Assembly (NCBI RefSeq): GCF_026625145.1
Contig: NZ_CP113088.1
Span: 2,397,501 to 2,461,500 of the forward strand
Length of the DNA stretch: 64,000 nt
Direction: 5' to 3'
Origin: Lacinutrix neustonica
Lineage (GTDB): Bacteria; Bacteroidota; Bacteroidia; Flavobacteriales; Flavobacteriaceae
Shown: one piece after another, positions 10,736-20,888 of the stretch
How the letters are laid out: each line of letters starts with the position of its first letter
Position numbering within the stretch: position 1 is the first letter of the stretch
The notes under the pieces: model-generated
Told to the model about the DNA's origin: nothing
Seen by the model: the letters and a program-made list of their open reading frames with translations, nothing else
Databases searched by the model: none
Made by a program: the position numbers and the translations under genes

Positions 10736-11257
10736 ATGAAATTATTGAAAACAATCACCCTTTCTAGCGTATTACTCTTTTTTGTATTAAGTTTCTCTCA
10801 GTGTTCAAGTTCAAAAAAAGTATTAGAGAATGCGCCAGTAAAAGTCGGTGAGGTCTATTTTCAATCATGGGTAGGAGGTGTAAAGGGTGGCGGTTCCGGA
10901 ATTAATGTATTTATCCCTATTGATGAGCGTTCGCAGGCTAACTTCGTGTTAGATAGTGTTTACTTTAGAGGAAAAGTTGCTAAATTAGTAACTAAAACAG
11001 ACAAAACGTTATTTATAGGAAGGTTTACTACAGCTTCTAATCAGGAAAGCGACCTTATAATGACAAATAAAGAAAACGGAGAGTATGGTAATGTAGTACC
11101 GAGTATTACAGGGGGCTTCCCATTTCAATTGAAGGATAATGAATGTGTTGTTAGCTATCAAGACAACAGTAACATCAAGTATTTTAAGGTTGAGAACCTA
11201 AGCGAAAAAGCTAGAGTAGATTATCCAAGCGCGCCTCCAACTCAAACGAAGCAATAA
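10736..11257 (+). CDS. Hypothetical lipoprotein
   Basis: This 173-residue protein has an N-terminal signal with a lipobox ending SFSQC, so it should be lipidated and exported. The mature part is predicted mostly beta and contains no motif I recognise; the end is Pro/Thr rich. A box TATCTTTA, one base away from the -7 consensus, lies about 22 bases before the start. It stands between the atp operon terminator and the flippase gene and is probably transcribed alone or with the flippase. Function unknown. Confidence 0.7.
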   Translation: MKLLKTITLSSVLLFFVLSFSQCSSSKKVLENAPVKVGEVYFQSWVGGVKGGGSGINVFIPIDERSQANFVLDSVYFRGKVAKLVTKTDKTLFIGRFTTASNQESDLIMTNKENGEYGNVVPSITGGFPFQLKDNECVVSYQDNSNIKYFKVENLSEKARVDYPSAPPTQTKQ

Positions 11258-11326
11258 CGAATGCCTGTACAACTTTTAAAGGTTTTGCAATACTTATACA
11301 TTTAGACCAATTATTATACACCAACG

Positions 11327-12787
11327 TTGAGCGGATTTAAATCTCTTTTTAAACAAACATTTATTTATGGTTTAGCCACTGTGTTGCCTAGAATGTTGAG
11401 TTTTATTTTAGTACCTCTTTATACCAACCCATCAGTACTTTCTACTGCTGAATATGGTCGTGTCTCTTTCATTTTTGCCTATTTTGTATTGTTCAATGTG
11501 GTGCTGGCTTACGGTATGGAAACTGCCTTTTTTAGATTTTTTAATAAGGAAGACGGCCAAGAACATGTAACCAGCACGTCTGCCATTTCTTTAATTGTAA
11601 GTTCTGTTGCGTTATTAGGCATTGCATTTTTGTTTAGACATGACATTTCAAACCTGATTAATATAGAACTTAAATACCTCAATTTAGTTTTTATAATTCT
11701 ATTGTTAGATGCTTTAGTAATCATCCCTTTTGCATGGTTACGTGCGACAGCGAAACCCATGCAATATGCGATTATTAAAATATTAAATGTTGCCATAAAT
11801 GCGGGCTTAAACGTTTTTTTTCTATTGTACCTAAAAGAATGGTCTTATGGAAATACATTCTTTTCAAACATCTGTAAAGACCATTTTGAAATCAGTTATA
11901 TTTTTATAGCTAATGTGATTGCCAGTGGCATCACATTACTGTTATTACTGCCCTTTTACACTAGAATTAAGCTAAGATTTGATACGGTTTTATGGAAAAA
12001 AATGATGCGATATGCGATGCCCGTACTTATAGCCGGAATCGCCTATTCAGTAAATGAAACATTCGATCGTATTCTGTTAGAAAAATTATTACCCAATACT
12101 ATTGCTGAAGAACAAATAGGGATGTATTCTGCGTGTTATAAGCTCGCTTTATTTATGACCTTATTTGCTACAGCCTTCCGTTTGGGTATTGAACCCTATT
12201 TTTTCAGCCATTCTAAGACCGAAAATCCACAAAAGAATTATGCTAAAATTTTAGAGTTTTTCGTTGCTTTTGGCTCAGTCATCTTTTTAGGGGTGGTTGT
12301 ATTTGCAGATGCAATTAAACCGTATATTATTAGAAGTGAAGCTTATTATGAGGCGATGTGGATCGTGCCTTTCATTCTCTTAGCACATTTTTGTCTAGGC
12401 ATATATCACAACCTCTCCGTTTGGTATAAAATTACAGACCGCACAAAATTTGGCGCCTATGTATCTGTTTTTGGAGCCATAATTACACTAACGGTAAATT
12501 ATATGTTAATCCCCAAAATTGGTTTTAAGGGGGCTGCAATAGCTACGCTATCGGCCTATGCCATGATGATGCTTTTATCTTTTTTCTTCGGAAGAAAGTA
12601 TTATCCTATTCCATATAATTTAAAAAAAATAAGCTTATATTTCGGGGGGTCGACCCTCTTTTCAATGGTATATTTTTATAATTTTAGAGGAAATTATGTT
12701 ATTGGAATTGGAGCATTAATTGTATTTTTAGCCTTAGTTTTTCAGCTTGAAAAAAACGAATTAAAACAAGTATTAAAAAAGAAATAG
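11327..12787 (+). CDS. Oligosaccharide flippase family membrane protein
   Basis: This 486-residue protein has about 12-14 hydrophobic segments and begins with the amphipathic [20 protein letters not shown], a usual opening of Wzx/MATE-like polysaccharide exporters. It probably moves lipid-linked sugars across the inner membrane. The start is a TTG at 11327, since no ATG lies near the conserved N-terminus. The gene is followed closely by dut. It is distinct from the second flippase at 59.8 kb, which belongs to the exopolysaccharide locus. Confidence 0.85.
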   Translation: MSGFKSLFKQTFIYGLATVLPRMLSFILVPLYTNPSVLSTAEYGRVSFIFAYFVLFNVVLAYGMETAFFRFFNKEDGQEHVTSTSAISLIVSSVALLGIAFLFRHDISNLINIELKYLNLVFIILLLDALVIIPFAWLRATAKPMQYAIIKILNVAINAGLNVFFLLYLKEWSYGNTFFSNICKDHFEISYIFIANVIASGITLLLLLPFYTRIKLRFDTVLWKKMMRYAMPVLIAGIAYSVNETFDRILLEKLLPNTIAEEQIGMYSACYKLALFMTLFATAFRLGIEPYFFSHSKTENPQKNYAKILEFFVAFGSVIFLGVVVFADAIKPYIIRSEAYYEAMWIVPFILLAHFCLGIYHNLSVWYKITDRTKFGAYVSVFGAIITLTVNYMLIPKIGFKGAAIATLSAYAMMMLLSFFFGRKYYPIPYNLKKISLYFGGSTLFSMVYFYNFRGNYVIGIGALIVFLALVFQLEKNELKQVLKKK

Positions 12788-12824
12788 TATTCTGAACACA
12801 ATAGAGAATCCTATGACAGATTAT

Positions 12825-13259
12825 ATGAATATAAAAATAATCAACAAATCCAATCACGCACTACCACATTATGAAACCATGGCTTCTGCCGGTATGGATT
12901 TAAGAGCAAACATAACAGAAAATATCATTCTGAAACCCATGGAGCGTACAATTGTGCCTACGGGTTTGTTTTTAGAGCTTCCTATAGGTGTAGAAGCACA
13001 GGTTAGACCTAGAAGTGGTTTGGCTGCTAAAAAAGGCATTACAGTGCTTAATGCACCAGGAACGGTAGATGCAGATTATAGAGGCGAAGTCGGGGTGATT
13101 TTAATTAACTTGTCTACAGAACCCTTTACTATAGAAAATGGGGAACGCATTGCACAACTCGTTATTGCAAAACATGAACGTGCAGAATGGTATGAAGTGG
13201 AAACGCTTTCTCAAACCGGTAGAGGACAAGGCGGTTTTGGTAGTACAGGGGTGAAATAA
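12825..13259 (+). CDS. dut: dUTP diphosphatase
   Basis: The product hydrolyses dUTP to dUMP, protecting DNA from uracil and feeding dTMP synthesis. It carries the trimeric dUTPase motifs in order: [35 protein letters not shown] and the C-terminal [11 protein letters not shown] arm. Starting at MNIKIINKS gives 144 residues, the usual size; an ATG 12 bases upstream at 12813 would add four residues. It lies between the flippase and the nucleotidyltransferase, in an order common in Flavobacteriaceae. Confidence 0.95.
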   Translation: MNIKIINKSNHALPHYETMASAGMDLRANITENIILKPMERTIVPTGLFLELPIGVEAQVRPRSGLAAKKGITVLNAPGTVDADYRGEVGVILINLSTEPFTIENGERIAQLVIAKHERAEWYEVETLSQTGRGQGGFGSTGVK

Positions 13260-13328
13260 TTGTACAGGAGATAAAAGGCGTTAGGCGGATGAAAGTTGAA
13301 GCCTGGACTCAAAAAAAAATTAATACGT

Positions 13329-13346
13329 TTTCCGCTGTGGCGGAAA
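13329..13346. promoter_or_regulatory. TTTCCGC/GCGGAAA hairpin 18 bases before the nucleotidyltransferase start
   Basis: TTTCCGC and GCGGAAA pair around a TGTG loop. It is one of three related small hairpins in the window that sit just before start codons; the others are at 18448-18469 and 27829-27846. Confidence 0.6.
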
Positions 13347-13364
13347 TAAAAATATACTTTTTCA

Positions 13365-14383
13365 ATGAAAATAATAGTTCCAATGGCAGGGCGCGGATCT
13401 CGATTGCGTCCACATAGTTTAACCGTACCAAAGCCTTTAATTCCAGTTGCTGGTCAACCCATTGTCCATCGTTTGGTTAAAGATATCGTAAAAGTGTTAA
13501 ACCAACCAATAGAAGAAATTGCCTTTGTTTTAGGAGATCCAGCATGGTTTGGTGATGATGTGGTATCTAGCTTGCAAGAGTTAGCACGAAGCCTTGGGGC
13601 CAAAGCGTCAATTTATAGACAAGACCAACCATTAGGAACGGGTCATGCGATTATGTGTGCCAAAGCATCCCTTCTCGGTCCAGCAGTAATTGCCTATGCC
13701 GACACGCTTATACGTGCTAATTTTAATCTAGATTCAGAAGCAGATGCTGTCATTTGGGTAAAACAAGTGGATCAGCCGAAGCTTATGGTGTGGTAAAACT
13801 AAACGACAAGCAAGAAATAGTAGAATTGGTAGAGAAACCAGAGCAATTTGTTAGTGATTTGGCCGTTATAGGGATTTACTACTTTAAAGAGGTTTCTGTG
13901 TTAAAAGAAGAATTACAAAAGGTGTTAGATAATAATATTATTAATGGTGGTGAATACCGGATTAATGACGGGATTAAAGGCATGATGGCGAAAGGAAAGG
14001 TATTTAAAACTGGCGAGGTTGCCGAGTGGATGGATTGTGGAAACAAAGCCGTGACGTTAGAAACGAACCAACGCATGTTGGGGTTCTTAAAAGCAGATGG
14101 TGAGGAGCAATTAATAGCGGCTTCAGTTAGAAATGAGAATTCTATAATTATAGAGCCATGCTTTATTGGTGAACATGTGCGCTTAATAAATGCCAAAATT
14201 GGCCCCAATGTGTCTATTGGAAATAACTGTGTCATTGAAAATTCCACCGTTAAAAATAGCCTAATACAGAATAACACCACGATAAAAAACGCTAATTTAG
14301 AGGAAGCGATGATTGGTAATCATGTAAAATACGATGGTAAATTTTCTAAAATTAGTATTGGGGACTATTCGGTTTTAGAATAA
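13365..14383 (+). CDS. Sugar nucleotidyltransferase with C-terminal left-handed beta helix
   Basis: After repair this encodes 339 residues. The N-terminus has the nucleotidyltransferase motif PMAGRGSRLRPHSLTVPKPL, and the C-terminal third shows hexapeptide-like repeats (INAKIGPNVSIGNNCVIENS). Such proteins join a nucleotide to a sugar 1-phosphate, but the sugar cannot be read from the sequence. The frame breaks at about 13780, where CAGCCGAAGC is read for a probable CAGCCAGAAGC, giving QVDQPEAYGVVKL. The gene precedes the TPR/DUF4292/EnvC group and probably serves envelope synthesis. Confidence 0.85.
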
Positions 14384-14507
14384 ACGGATTTCGGTAAATC
14401 GTGAATATTATTAATCTTTCACGTTTTTTAAACAATTTTTGGAATAAAATTTGATTAAATTATCCCACACAAGATTTTAAAGACTTCCATTTTCAAGGGA
14501 GACATCT

Positions 14508-15872
14508 ATGAAAAAACAACTATACATCTTACTTTTGTTTTCCGGAATGTTTTTCATGCCGCAGCATAACTATGCACAAATAGATTTTAATGCTGTGCCT
14601 GAGGATGATTTAGGAAATGTTTCAGATGAATTTCAAGAGTTGTTTTACGAAGCTTTAAAACAAAAGGCCATTGAGAATTACGACAAAGCCATTGTTGCCC
14701 TTCGAAAAGCACTTGAAATTGATGATACGGAGTCTATTTTGTATTTTGAACTTGGTAAAAATTACAACCAACTAAAGAATTTTGGTGAAGCAGAAGATGC
14801 TCTTAAAGAAGCGGTGAGTAAAAATCCGAGAAAACGAATGGTATTTAGATGAGTTGTATGAAACCTATTCCCAACAAAAAGATTTTGATAAAGCAATAAA
14901 GACCATTAAGCAGTTGGTAAAATACCACCCCGATTACAAGGAAGATTTGGCCTCTCTTTATGTGCGTACAAAACGGTACAAAGATGCTTTAAAAGTGTTG
15001 GATGATTTAGATGAAGAATTGGGTGTGTCCGACATTCGGGACCGTTTGCGAAATCAAATTTATAATGTCACTGGACAAAAGAAAAAACAAATAAAAAATC
15101 TTGAAGATCGAGTGGATGAAAATCCGGATGCAGAAAAGAACTATCTAGCCCTTATCTTTAGATATAGTGAGAATGGCGATAAAAAAAAGGCCTTTGAAAC
15201 GGCTAGAAAACTTATTGAAATGAACCCGAGTCTCAGTTGGTACATCTAGCATTGTATAAGTTTTATTTAGATGACGGGGATTCAGAAAACGCCATTCAAT
15301 CTATGAAAGTCGTTCTAAATAGCAGGCTAATTAAGCCAGGAGGCTAAGGTAAAAGTATTGGGCGATTTTGTGAAATTTGTAGATAAAAATCCACAATATG
15401 AAACAGATTTGGTAGAAATTACCACCTTAGTTTCAGAAAAAGCAACCAATGGAAAAACCTTTGTGGAGATCGCGCAATACTACCTAGTGAAAGGCGATAA
15501 AGCCAAAGCGATACATTATTATTTAAAAGCAGAAGCTCGGAAACTGAAAACTTCGGGTTACTAAGAAATATTTTATTACTTCATATAGATTTAGAACAAT
15601 ATCAAGAGGCGCAACAAAAAAGTAAAGAGAACATAGAAAAGCATCCTTCACAACCTGTTTTGTACCTTATTAACGGTGTTGCATTAAATCGGTTAGACCG
15701 GCCAAAGGAGGCTATAGAAAGTCTAGACGCAGGTTTAGATTATATTATTGAGGATAATAAAATGGAAGCCGATTTTTACAACCAGCTAGCAAAAGCCTAC
15801 ACAAGCTTAAACAATTTGAGCAAAGCAAAGACCTTTAGCGATAAAGCTAAAAAGCTAGAACTTCCTAATTAA
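14508..15872 (+). CDS. TPR-repeat protein
   Basis: After repair this is a 454-residue exported protein: a signal peptide (LLFSGMFFMPQHNYAQ) followed by TPR units such as ALKQKAIENYDKAIVALRKA. The order TPR protein, DUF4292 lipoprotein, EnvC-like protein is conserved in Flavobacteriaceae, which suggests a shared role in the envelope. The frame breaks four times, all at CCAGA-type sites: 14831 (TCCGAGAAAA for TCCAGAAAA), 15225 (CCCGAGTC for CCCAGAGTC), 15342 (GCCAGGAGG for GCCAGAGG) and 15540 (CTCGGAA for CTCTGGAA). The net length stays divisible by three. Its stop is directly followed by the next start. Confidence 0.8.
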
Positions 15873-16655
15873 ATGAGAGCGAAATCTATTTCAGTATTTT
15901 TTATATTATTTTTAGCAATGTGTTTTACTGGCTGTAAATCTGCAAAAACACTCGTAGACACGGGTGCTTTAAATAAAAACCTCTCTACTAAGCAATTAGT
16001 GAAAGAAGTAAACCAAGGGAAGTCTAAATTCAACACCTTAGCTTCTCGTGTTAAAATAGAGATTCATGAGACCAACAAATCTAAAAGTTATACGGTAAAT
16101 CTACGATTGGAAAAAGACAAGCAAATTTTGTTGTCTTCAACGCCAATTTCTGTGGTAAAAGCATTAATTACGCCCACTAGAGTAGCCTTTTATAATAAAC
16201 TTGATGGAACCTATTTTGATGGAGATTTTGCTTATTTAAGCACCCTTTTGGGTACAGCACTGGATTTCGATAAGGTGCAAAATATGTTATTAGGGGAAGC
16301 CATTCTTGATGTTAATGCAAAGGACTATAGAAGTGATGTGGTTGAGCCCTCTTATATGTTACAGCCAAAAAACCAATTAGCAATATACGAACTATTTTTT
16401 CTTTTTAACCCAACCCATTTTAAACTGGATTCACAGCAAATAGCTCAACCGGAAGCCATGCGCTTATTACAGGTAGACTATCTAAAATACCAAAAAGTAC
16501 AGACACAAACACTCCCTGAAGAAATGACTATTTTAGCGGTTGAAAAGAACGAAGAATTAAGAATTAACTTGGAATACAAATCGGTTGAAATAAATGAGCC
16601 GCTACGTTTTCCATTTAACATTCCTTCAGGATACGACGAAATTAAACGCGATTAA
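15873..16655 (+). CDS. DUF4292 family lipoprotein
   Basis: This intact 260-residue protein has a lipobox ending CFTGC. The body is beta-rich with SRVKIEIHETNKSKSYTVNLRL and SSTPISVVKALITP, which matches the DUF4292 family of Bacteroidota, distantly like LolB in fold. LolB-like proteins receive lipoproteins at the outer membrane, but that role here is only inferred. It starts at the base after the TPR gene stop and its stop touches the EnvC-like start, so the three genes are translationally packed. Confidence 0.8.
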   Translation: MRAKSISVFFILFLAMCFTGCKSAKTLVDTGALNKNLSTKQLVKEVNQGKSKFNTLASRVKIEIHETNKSKSYTVNLRLEKDKQILLSSTPISVVKALITPTRVAFYNKLDGTYFDGDFAYLSTLLGTALDFDKVQNMLLGEAILDVNAKDYRSDVVEPSYMLQPKNQLAIYELFFLFNPTHFKLDSQQIAQPEAMRLLQVDYLKYQKVQTQTLPEEMTILAVEKNEELRINLEYKSVEINEPLRFPFNIPSGYDEIKRD

Positions 16656-17884
16656 TGTATAAATACCTTACATATTGTTTGCTTGGGTTATTGCTAACGA
16701 CAACCTTTAGTTTTTCGCAAAGCGGAAAGCAAAAAGAGTTGGAAGCGAGGCGTGTAGAATTGCGTAATGAAATTGAAAAAATCAATACACTATTGGCCTC
16801 GAACAAATCGAAACAAAAATCTGAGGTCTCTTTAATTGAAGATCTCAATCACAAGCTTAGGGTAAGAGAAAATTTGATTAAAGTAACCAATCAACAAGCC
16901 AATTTGTTGACACGAGAAATTAATACCAATCAGAAGGAAATTACTGCCAATCGGAATGAGTTAAAACTTTTGAAAGTCAATTATGGTAAAATGCTTCAGA
17001 AGTCTTATAAAAATAAAAACAAACAAAACCGTGTCATGTTTTTATTGTCGTCTGCTAACTTTAAACAAGCGTATAAGCGCATTCAGTATTTAAACCAGTA
17101 TGCAGACTACCAAAAACAGCAGGGCGAAACGATAAAAGAAAAAACCAAAGCCTTACAAGACGCCAACCTAAAACTATTAGCGCAAAAAGAAAAAAAACGT
17201 GCCCTTATAGCCCAAAATAAGATCGCACAAAAAACGTTGGAAACCGAACGTATAGAACACGAACAAATCATGAGTTCTATTAGAAAGAACTTAAATAAAT
17301 ACAGTGCACAAGTAAAAGAAAAGGAGAGAGAGGCCACCCGTATTGATAAAGAAATAGATAAGATTATTCGTGATGCTATTGCAGCATCTAATAAAGCAAA
17401 AGCCTCAGACAAGACCAAACGGGTAAGTTCAAAGGAATTTGCTTTAACAGCAGAGGCTAAGGCGCTCGCTAACGACTTTTTGGGCAATAAAGGCAAATTG
17501 CCTTGGCCAGTAGAAAAAGGTGTCATAAAACTACGTTATGGCAAGCAACCCTCGCCCATAGACCCTTCAGTGACCATTAATAGTAACGGGGTTAGAATAT
17601 CTACAGAAAAAAACGCTAAAGTAAGAGCTGTTTTTAATGGTGAAGTGTGGCGTATCATACAGCCCAAACGTAGTAATCCCATTGTATTAATTAAGCACGG
17701 GAATTACATTACAGCGTATAGAAATATTGGTAAACTATATATAAAAACAGGAGATAAAGTGACCACGAAACAGGAGATTGGCGAAGTATTTACAAGCCCA
17801 ACCAATGGTGAGAGTATCTTAAATTTTAGTATTTATAAAGACAGTCACACTCAAAATCCAGCGTCTTGGATTTATAAGATGTAG
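16655..17884 (+). CDS. EnvC-like murein hydrolase activator with degenerate LytM domain
   Basis: This 409-residue exported protein has a signal peptide ending FSFSQ, then long coiled coils (residues about 20-260), then a C-terminal M23/LytM-like domain from GKLPWPVEKGVIKLRYG. Positions where active M23 peptidases carry zinc ligands are changed: GVRIST appears where an acidic or His ligand is expected, and LNFSIYKD replaces the usual H-F/x-E ending. It is therefore more likely an amidase activator like EnvC than a peptidase. It ends the TPR-DUF4292-EnvC operon and faces the thioesterase gene. Confidence 0.85.
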   Translation: MYKYLTYCLLGLLLTTTFSFSQSGKQKELEARRVELRNEIEKINTLLASNKSKQKSEVSLIEDLNHKLRVRENLIKVTNQQANLLTREINTNQKEITANRNELKLLKVNYGKMLQKSYKNKNKQNRVMFLLSSANFKQAYKRIQYLNQYADYQKQQGETIKEKTKALQDANLKLLAQKEKKRALIAQNKIAQKTLETERIEHEQIMSSIRKNLNKYSAQVKEKEREATRIDKEIDKIIRDAIAASNKAKASDKTKRVSSKEFALTAEAKALANDFLGNKGKLPWPVEKGVIKLRYGKQPSPIDPSVTINSNGVRISTEKNAKVRAVFNGEVWRIIQPKRSNPIVLIKHGNYITAYRNIGKLYIKTGDKVTTKQEIGEVFTSPTNGESILNFSIYKDSHTQNPASWIYKM

Positions 17885-17925
17885 TGTGTTCCTAAGTAAA
17901 TTGATACTTTCTAAATACAATGCCG

Positions 17926-18434
17926 TTATTCAAACAATGCTTTCAATTCGGTAGCATCATGAGGTTTCATCTTACCTGCCAAAACTAAACTGAGTTGTTT
18001 GCGTCTTAACGCCCCCTCGTAACGTTCCGTTTCTAAGTCTGTTTCTGGTTTTAATTCGGAACACGCACTGGTCTTCCGGTTTCATCTACTGCAACAAAAG
18101 TATATATGGCCTCATTGGCCTTGTCCTTAATACCGGACTCTCTGTCCTCTATCCAAACGTCTATATAGATTTCCATAGAGCTTTTAAATGCTCTAGAAAC
18201 CTTTGCGTCTACGGTGACAACACTTCCTAAAGGAATAGCACGATTAAACGCCACATGATTCACAGAAGCGGTCACCACAATACGTCTCGAATGGCGACGG
18301 GCACTAATACCTGCGGCACGGTCCATTCGGGCTAGTAATTCACCACCAAAAAGGTTGTTGATGGGATTGGTTTCACCAGGTAAAACCATATCGGTCATGA
18401 TTGTTCTTGATTCTTTGGGTGTCTTTGCTTCCAT
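17926..18434 (-). CDS. Acyl-CoA thioesterase, hotdog fold
   Basis: The protein of about 169 residues has the YciA/BFIT-like hotdog pattern: the NPINNLFGGELLARMDRAAGI core, VVTASVNHVAFNRAIPLGSVV and a conserved VDETGRPVRVP strand. It cleaves acyl-CoA to free acid and CoA in the cytoplasm. The frame breaks at about 18057, where GTTCCGAATTA on the minus strand stands for GTTCCAGAATTA. Repair adds a helical tail ending ATELKALFE and moves the stop from 18051 to 17926. A -7 box lies at 18525-18532 and the 5' leader holds a hairpin close to the start. Confidence 0.9.
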
Positions 18435-18447
18435 AAACTAATGTTGT

Positions 18448-18469
18448 CATTTTCGCGATGGCGAAAATG
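18448..18469. promoter_or_regulatory. CATTTTCGC/GCGAAAATG hairpin before the thioesterase start
   Basis: Nine-base arms pair around GATG, 13 bases before the minus-strand start codon. It belongs with the hairpins at 13329-13346 and 27829-27846. A further palindrome, TCTCGAAGTTTCGAGA, lies upstream in the same leader at about 18490-18505. Confidence 0.55.
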
Positions 18470-18524
18470 GAGGTCTTTTAATCTCCTAGTCTCGAAGTTT
18501 CGAGATCAGGAATCGTTTAAAAAA

Positions 18525-18532
18525 CAAAGGTA
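18525..18532 (-). promoter_or_regulatory. -7 box of the thioesterase gene
   Basis: On the minus strand this reads TACCTTTG, a full match to TAnnTTTG, about 90 bases before the start. No clear -33 box was identified. Confidence 0.5.
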
Positions 18533-18635
18533 AGACGATTTAGATTTTCAGCCTTAAATTTTAGATATAATTAACGGTAGAAGCAGGTAAAGATTATAAG
18601 CGCTTAATGAAATGAGTAGCTAAGTTAAGTTCTCG

Positions 18636-19574
18636 TTATGGCAGTTGTTTTACTAACAACCAAGCATCTTCATTACTCGACTCGCGAATCTCGTTAAGTA
18701 CACGAAGGGCTTCAAAGCGGTTCTCGTATGTGGCATAAGCCACTTGGTGTAAACCGTAGCGGTTCATGCCAATTTTCCTAGCTTTAAAACCTTGAGCTTG
18801 AAGCTGTTCAACTTTTTTATCAGAATTGGCTTCCACCCTAAAAGCACCAGCCACAATATGATAGTTCCCAGTTTGCTTTGTGACCTTTAAAGTGACTGTA
18901 GGTAAGGGATTACTAATTATAAAAGTCGCTTCTTGAATTTTAGTGTCGAGTTGCGCGTTTGCTTCCTCCTGCGCCATTTCGTTTTGTGTCGCAATGTTAT
19001 TTATATGGTAATTGCTTACACCAAACCCACCTATAGTCAAGGCAATTATAGCGGCGGCGGCATATTTAAGATAGGGTATCGCTTTGCGTTTTTCGGCTGT
19101 GACGGTAATAGGGATTACCTTTTCAATGGCTTCAACCGTTTCCTTGTACACTTCACGAGTGACAGGTGGAGAAACCAATTGTGACAACCCAAAAGCATCT
19201 GTTAAATAATTTAAATGATACGATGGAGAAAACACTATTTTCCCTTCGTTATTCAGCTTTAAATCACCAATATTTTCAAAAGCCACGACTTCCCCTTCAA
19301 TTAAGTATGACTTTAACGATTTTACTTGATTCGCAATTTTTTCAGTAGCCCTTTCAAAAGAAACGTCTTCAACATCTGCAATATACCGCGCTAATAACCC
19401 ATCATTTGTTTGTATTTGCTCATTAAAAGCTAAACTCTTTTTTGGCGGATAAAAGGCATTCGTGGTTTCGTGAACCGTGGCACTCACGCGCTGTGATAAA
19501 AAAGCACCAAAATTAGGCACGGTCACACATTCGTAACGGTATAATAAATCGCTTATGTAGTGTTCTAATTGCAT
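18636..19574 (-). CDS. HU-like domain protein with one membrane helix and C-terminal SPOR domain
   Basis: This intact 312-residue protein starts MQLEHYISDLLYRYECVTVP, typical of the prokaryotic HU/CCDC81-like domain of Bacteroidota. A membrane helix follows near residues 167-187 (YLKYAAAAIIALTIGGFGV). The C-terminus (YHIVAGAFRVEANSDKKVEQ and onward) is a SPOR domain, which binds denuded peptidoglycan at division sites. The likely topology is a cytoplasmic N-terminus and a periplasmic SPOR domain. The -7 box TAACTTTG ends only 5 bases before the start codon, so the mRNA may be nearly leaderless. Confidence 0.85.
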   Translation of the reverse strand: MQLEHYISDLLYRYECVTVPNFGAFLSQRVSATVHETTNAFYPPKKSLAFNEQIQTNDGLLARYIADVEDVSFERATEKIANQVKSLKSYLIEGEVVAFENIGDLKLNNEGKIVFSPSYHLNYLTDAFGLSQLVSPPVTREVYKETVEAIEKVIPITVTAEKRKAIPYLKYAAAAIIALTIGGFGVSNYHINNIATQNEMAQEEANAQLDTKIQEATFIISNPLPTVTLKVTKQTGNYHIVAGAFRVEANSDKKVEQLQAQGFKARKIGMNRYGLHQVAYATYENRFEALRVLNEIRESSNEDAWLLVKQLP

Positions 19575-19579
19575 AGAAA

Positions 19580-19587
19580 CAAAGTTA
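19580..19587 (-). promoter_or_regulatory. -7 box immediately before the SPOR protein start
   Basis: TAACTTTG on the minus strand fits TAnnTTTG and is separated from the ATG by TTTCT only. If used, it would give a leaderless or very short-leader transcript. Confidence 0.45.
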
Positions 19588-19678
19588 GAAATTTTTGTAT
19601 GCCAATAAAATTTGGGGCGTATTAGTTATTAACACAACGAAAATTCTTTTCTTGTAGTCTTAAAATCAGTAAAATAAA

Positions 19679-20782
19679 ATGACAGAACATGAGTTGCTTT
19701 ATACGTTAGCGCTCCAAAACGTATCTAAAATTGGGGATACTACGGCAAAAAAACTAATCGCGCACTGTGGTTCTGCGGAAGCGGTGCTTAAAGAAAAGCG
19801 TCAAAATTTGCTTAAAATTGATGGTATAGGAAGTCTGACGATTACAGATTTGTTTTCAAGAAATCATCTTGAAGCTGCTGAAGCTGAGCTAACATTTATT
19901 AAAGCGGAAGGCATTAAAACACACTATTTTGCTTCTGAAAGTTACCCTGAAAAACTAAAACACTGTATTGATAGTCCCATATTACTTTTTGAAGCGGGAA
20001 CCATTGATTTGAATAAAAAACATATTATTAGTGTGGTCGGTGCCCGAAAAATAACCAATTTGGGGATTGCGTTTTGTGAAAAATTAGTAGAAGAATTGGC
20101 TATTTACAATCCCGTGATTGTTTCCGGCTTTGCATACGGAGCAGACATCACGGCTCATAAAGCGGCAATAGATAATAAACTCCAAACCATAGCTTGTTTA
20201 GCGCATGGCTTAAACCAAATTTACCCAAAAACCCATAAAAAATACATGGCTGCGGTAGAAGAGAATGGCGGCTTTTTTACAGATTTTTGGAGCACAGATG
20301 CTTTTGATAGAAACAACTTTTTAAAACGGAATCGCATTATCGCAGGGCTAAGTGAAGCTACAATAGTTATTGAGAGCGCCGAAAAAGGAGGCAGCTTGGT
20401 CACTGCCGATATTGCAAATTCTTACAATCGTGACGTATTTGCCGTACCGGGTCGCACCACCGATTCTCAAAGTGTGGGCTGCAATAATTTAATAAAACAG
20501 CAGAAGGCTCATCTACTCTCAACACCATTAGATGTGCCCTACTTACTCAATTGGCAGTTAGAAGAAGACCAGAAGCCCGCAGTACAAAAACAATTATTTG
20601 TACAGCTTGATGCTAATGAAAAAGTGATTTATAATTACTTAAAAAATAACGATAAGCAACTCCTAGATGTTATTGCGCTACAATGTGATATGCCCACTTA
20701 TAAACTTGCAGGATTATTATTGAACATGGAATTAAAGGGCGTGGTGCGGCCGTTACCAGGGAAGTTGTTTGAGGTTATTTAG
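19679..20782 (+). CDS. dprA: DNA-processing protein DprA
   Basis: This intact 367-residue protein has an N-terminal helix-hairpin-helix-like part (VSKIGDTTAKKLIAHCG), a central Rossmann-like DprA domain (VVGARKITNLGIAFCE, SGFAYGADITAHKAA, HGLNQIYPKTHKK) and a C-terminal winged-helix part ending RPLPGKLFEVI. DprA loads RecA on single-stranded DNA during natural transformation. It is divergent from the SPOR gene and is the last recognisable core gene before the REP-rich island. Confidence 0.95.
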   Translation: MTEHELLYTLALQNVSKIGDTTAKKLIAHCGSAEAVLKEKRQNLLKIDGIGSLTITDLFSRNHLEAAEAELTFIKAEGIKTHYFASESYPEKLKHCIDSPILLFEAGTIDLNKKHIISVVGARKITNLGIAFCEKLVEELAIYNPVIVSGFAYGADITAHKAAIDNKLQTIACLAHGLNQIYPKTHKKYMAAVEENGGFFTDFWSTDAFDRNNFLKRNRIIAGLSEATIVIESAEKGGSLVTADIANSYNRDVFAVPGRTTDSQSVGCNNLIKQQKAHLLSTPLDVPYLLNWQLEEDQKPAVQKQLFVQLDANEKVIYNYLKNNDKQLLDVIALQCDMPTYKLAGLLLNMELKGVVRPLPGKLFEVI

Positions 20783-20831
20783 ATTCCAGCGAAGCGCTCT
20801 TGTTATTAGAGTTTCGCGTATTAAACCTGCT

Positions 20832-20854
20832 CTTCGAAGTTTGCAACTTCGAAG
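20832..20854. repeat. REP-like palindrome, copy 1
   Basis: Arms CTTCGAAGTT and AACTTCGAAG surround TGC. It lies just beyond the 3' end of the transposase gene at 20889-21490. Confidence 0.85.
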
Positions 20855-20888
20855 CATATTATGATTCTAACTATTTTATTTAACTTGT

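Noticed and set aside
16655-17884. Active M23 endopeptidase
   Set aside because: The positions expected to hold zinc ligands are replaced (GVRIST, LNFSIYKD), so an EnvC-like activator is the better reading.
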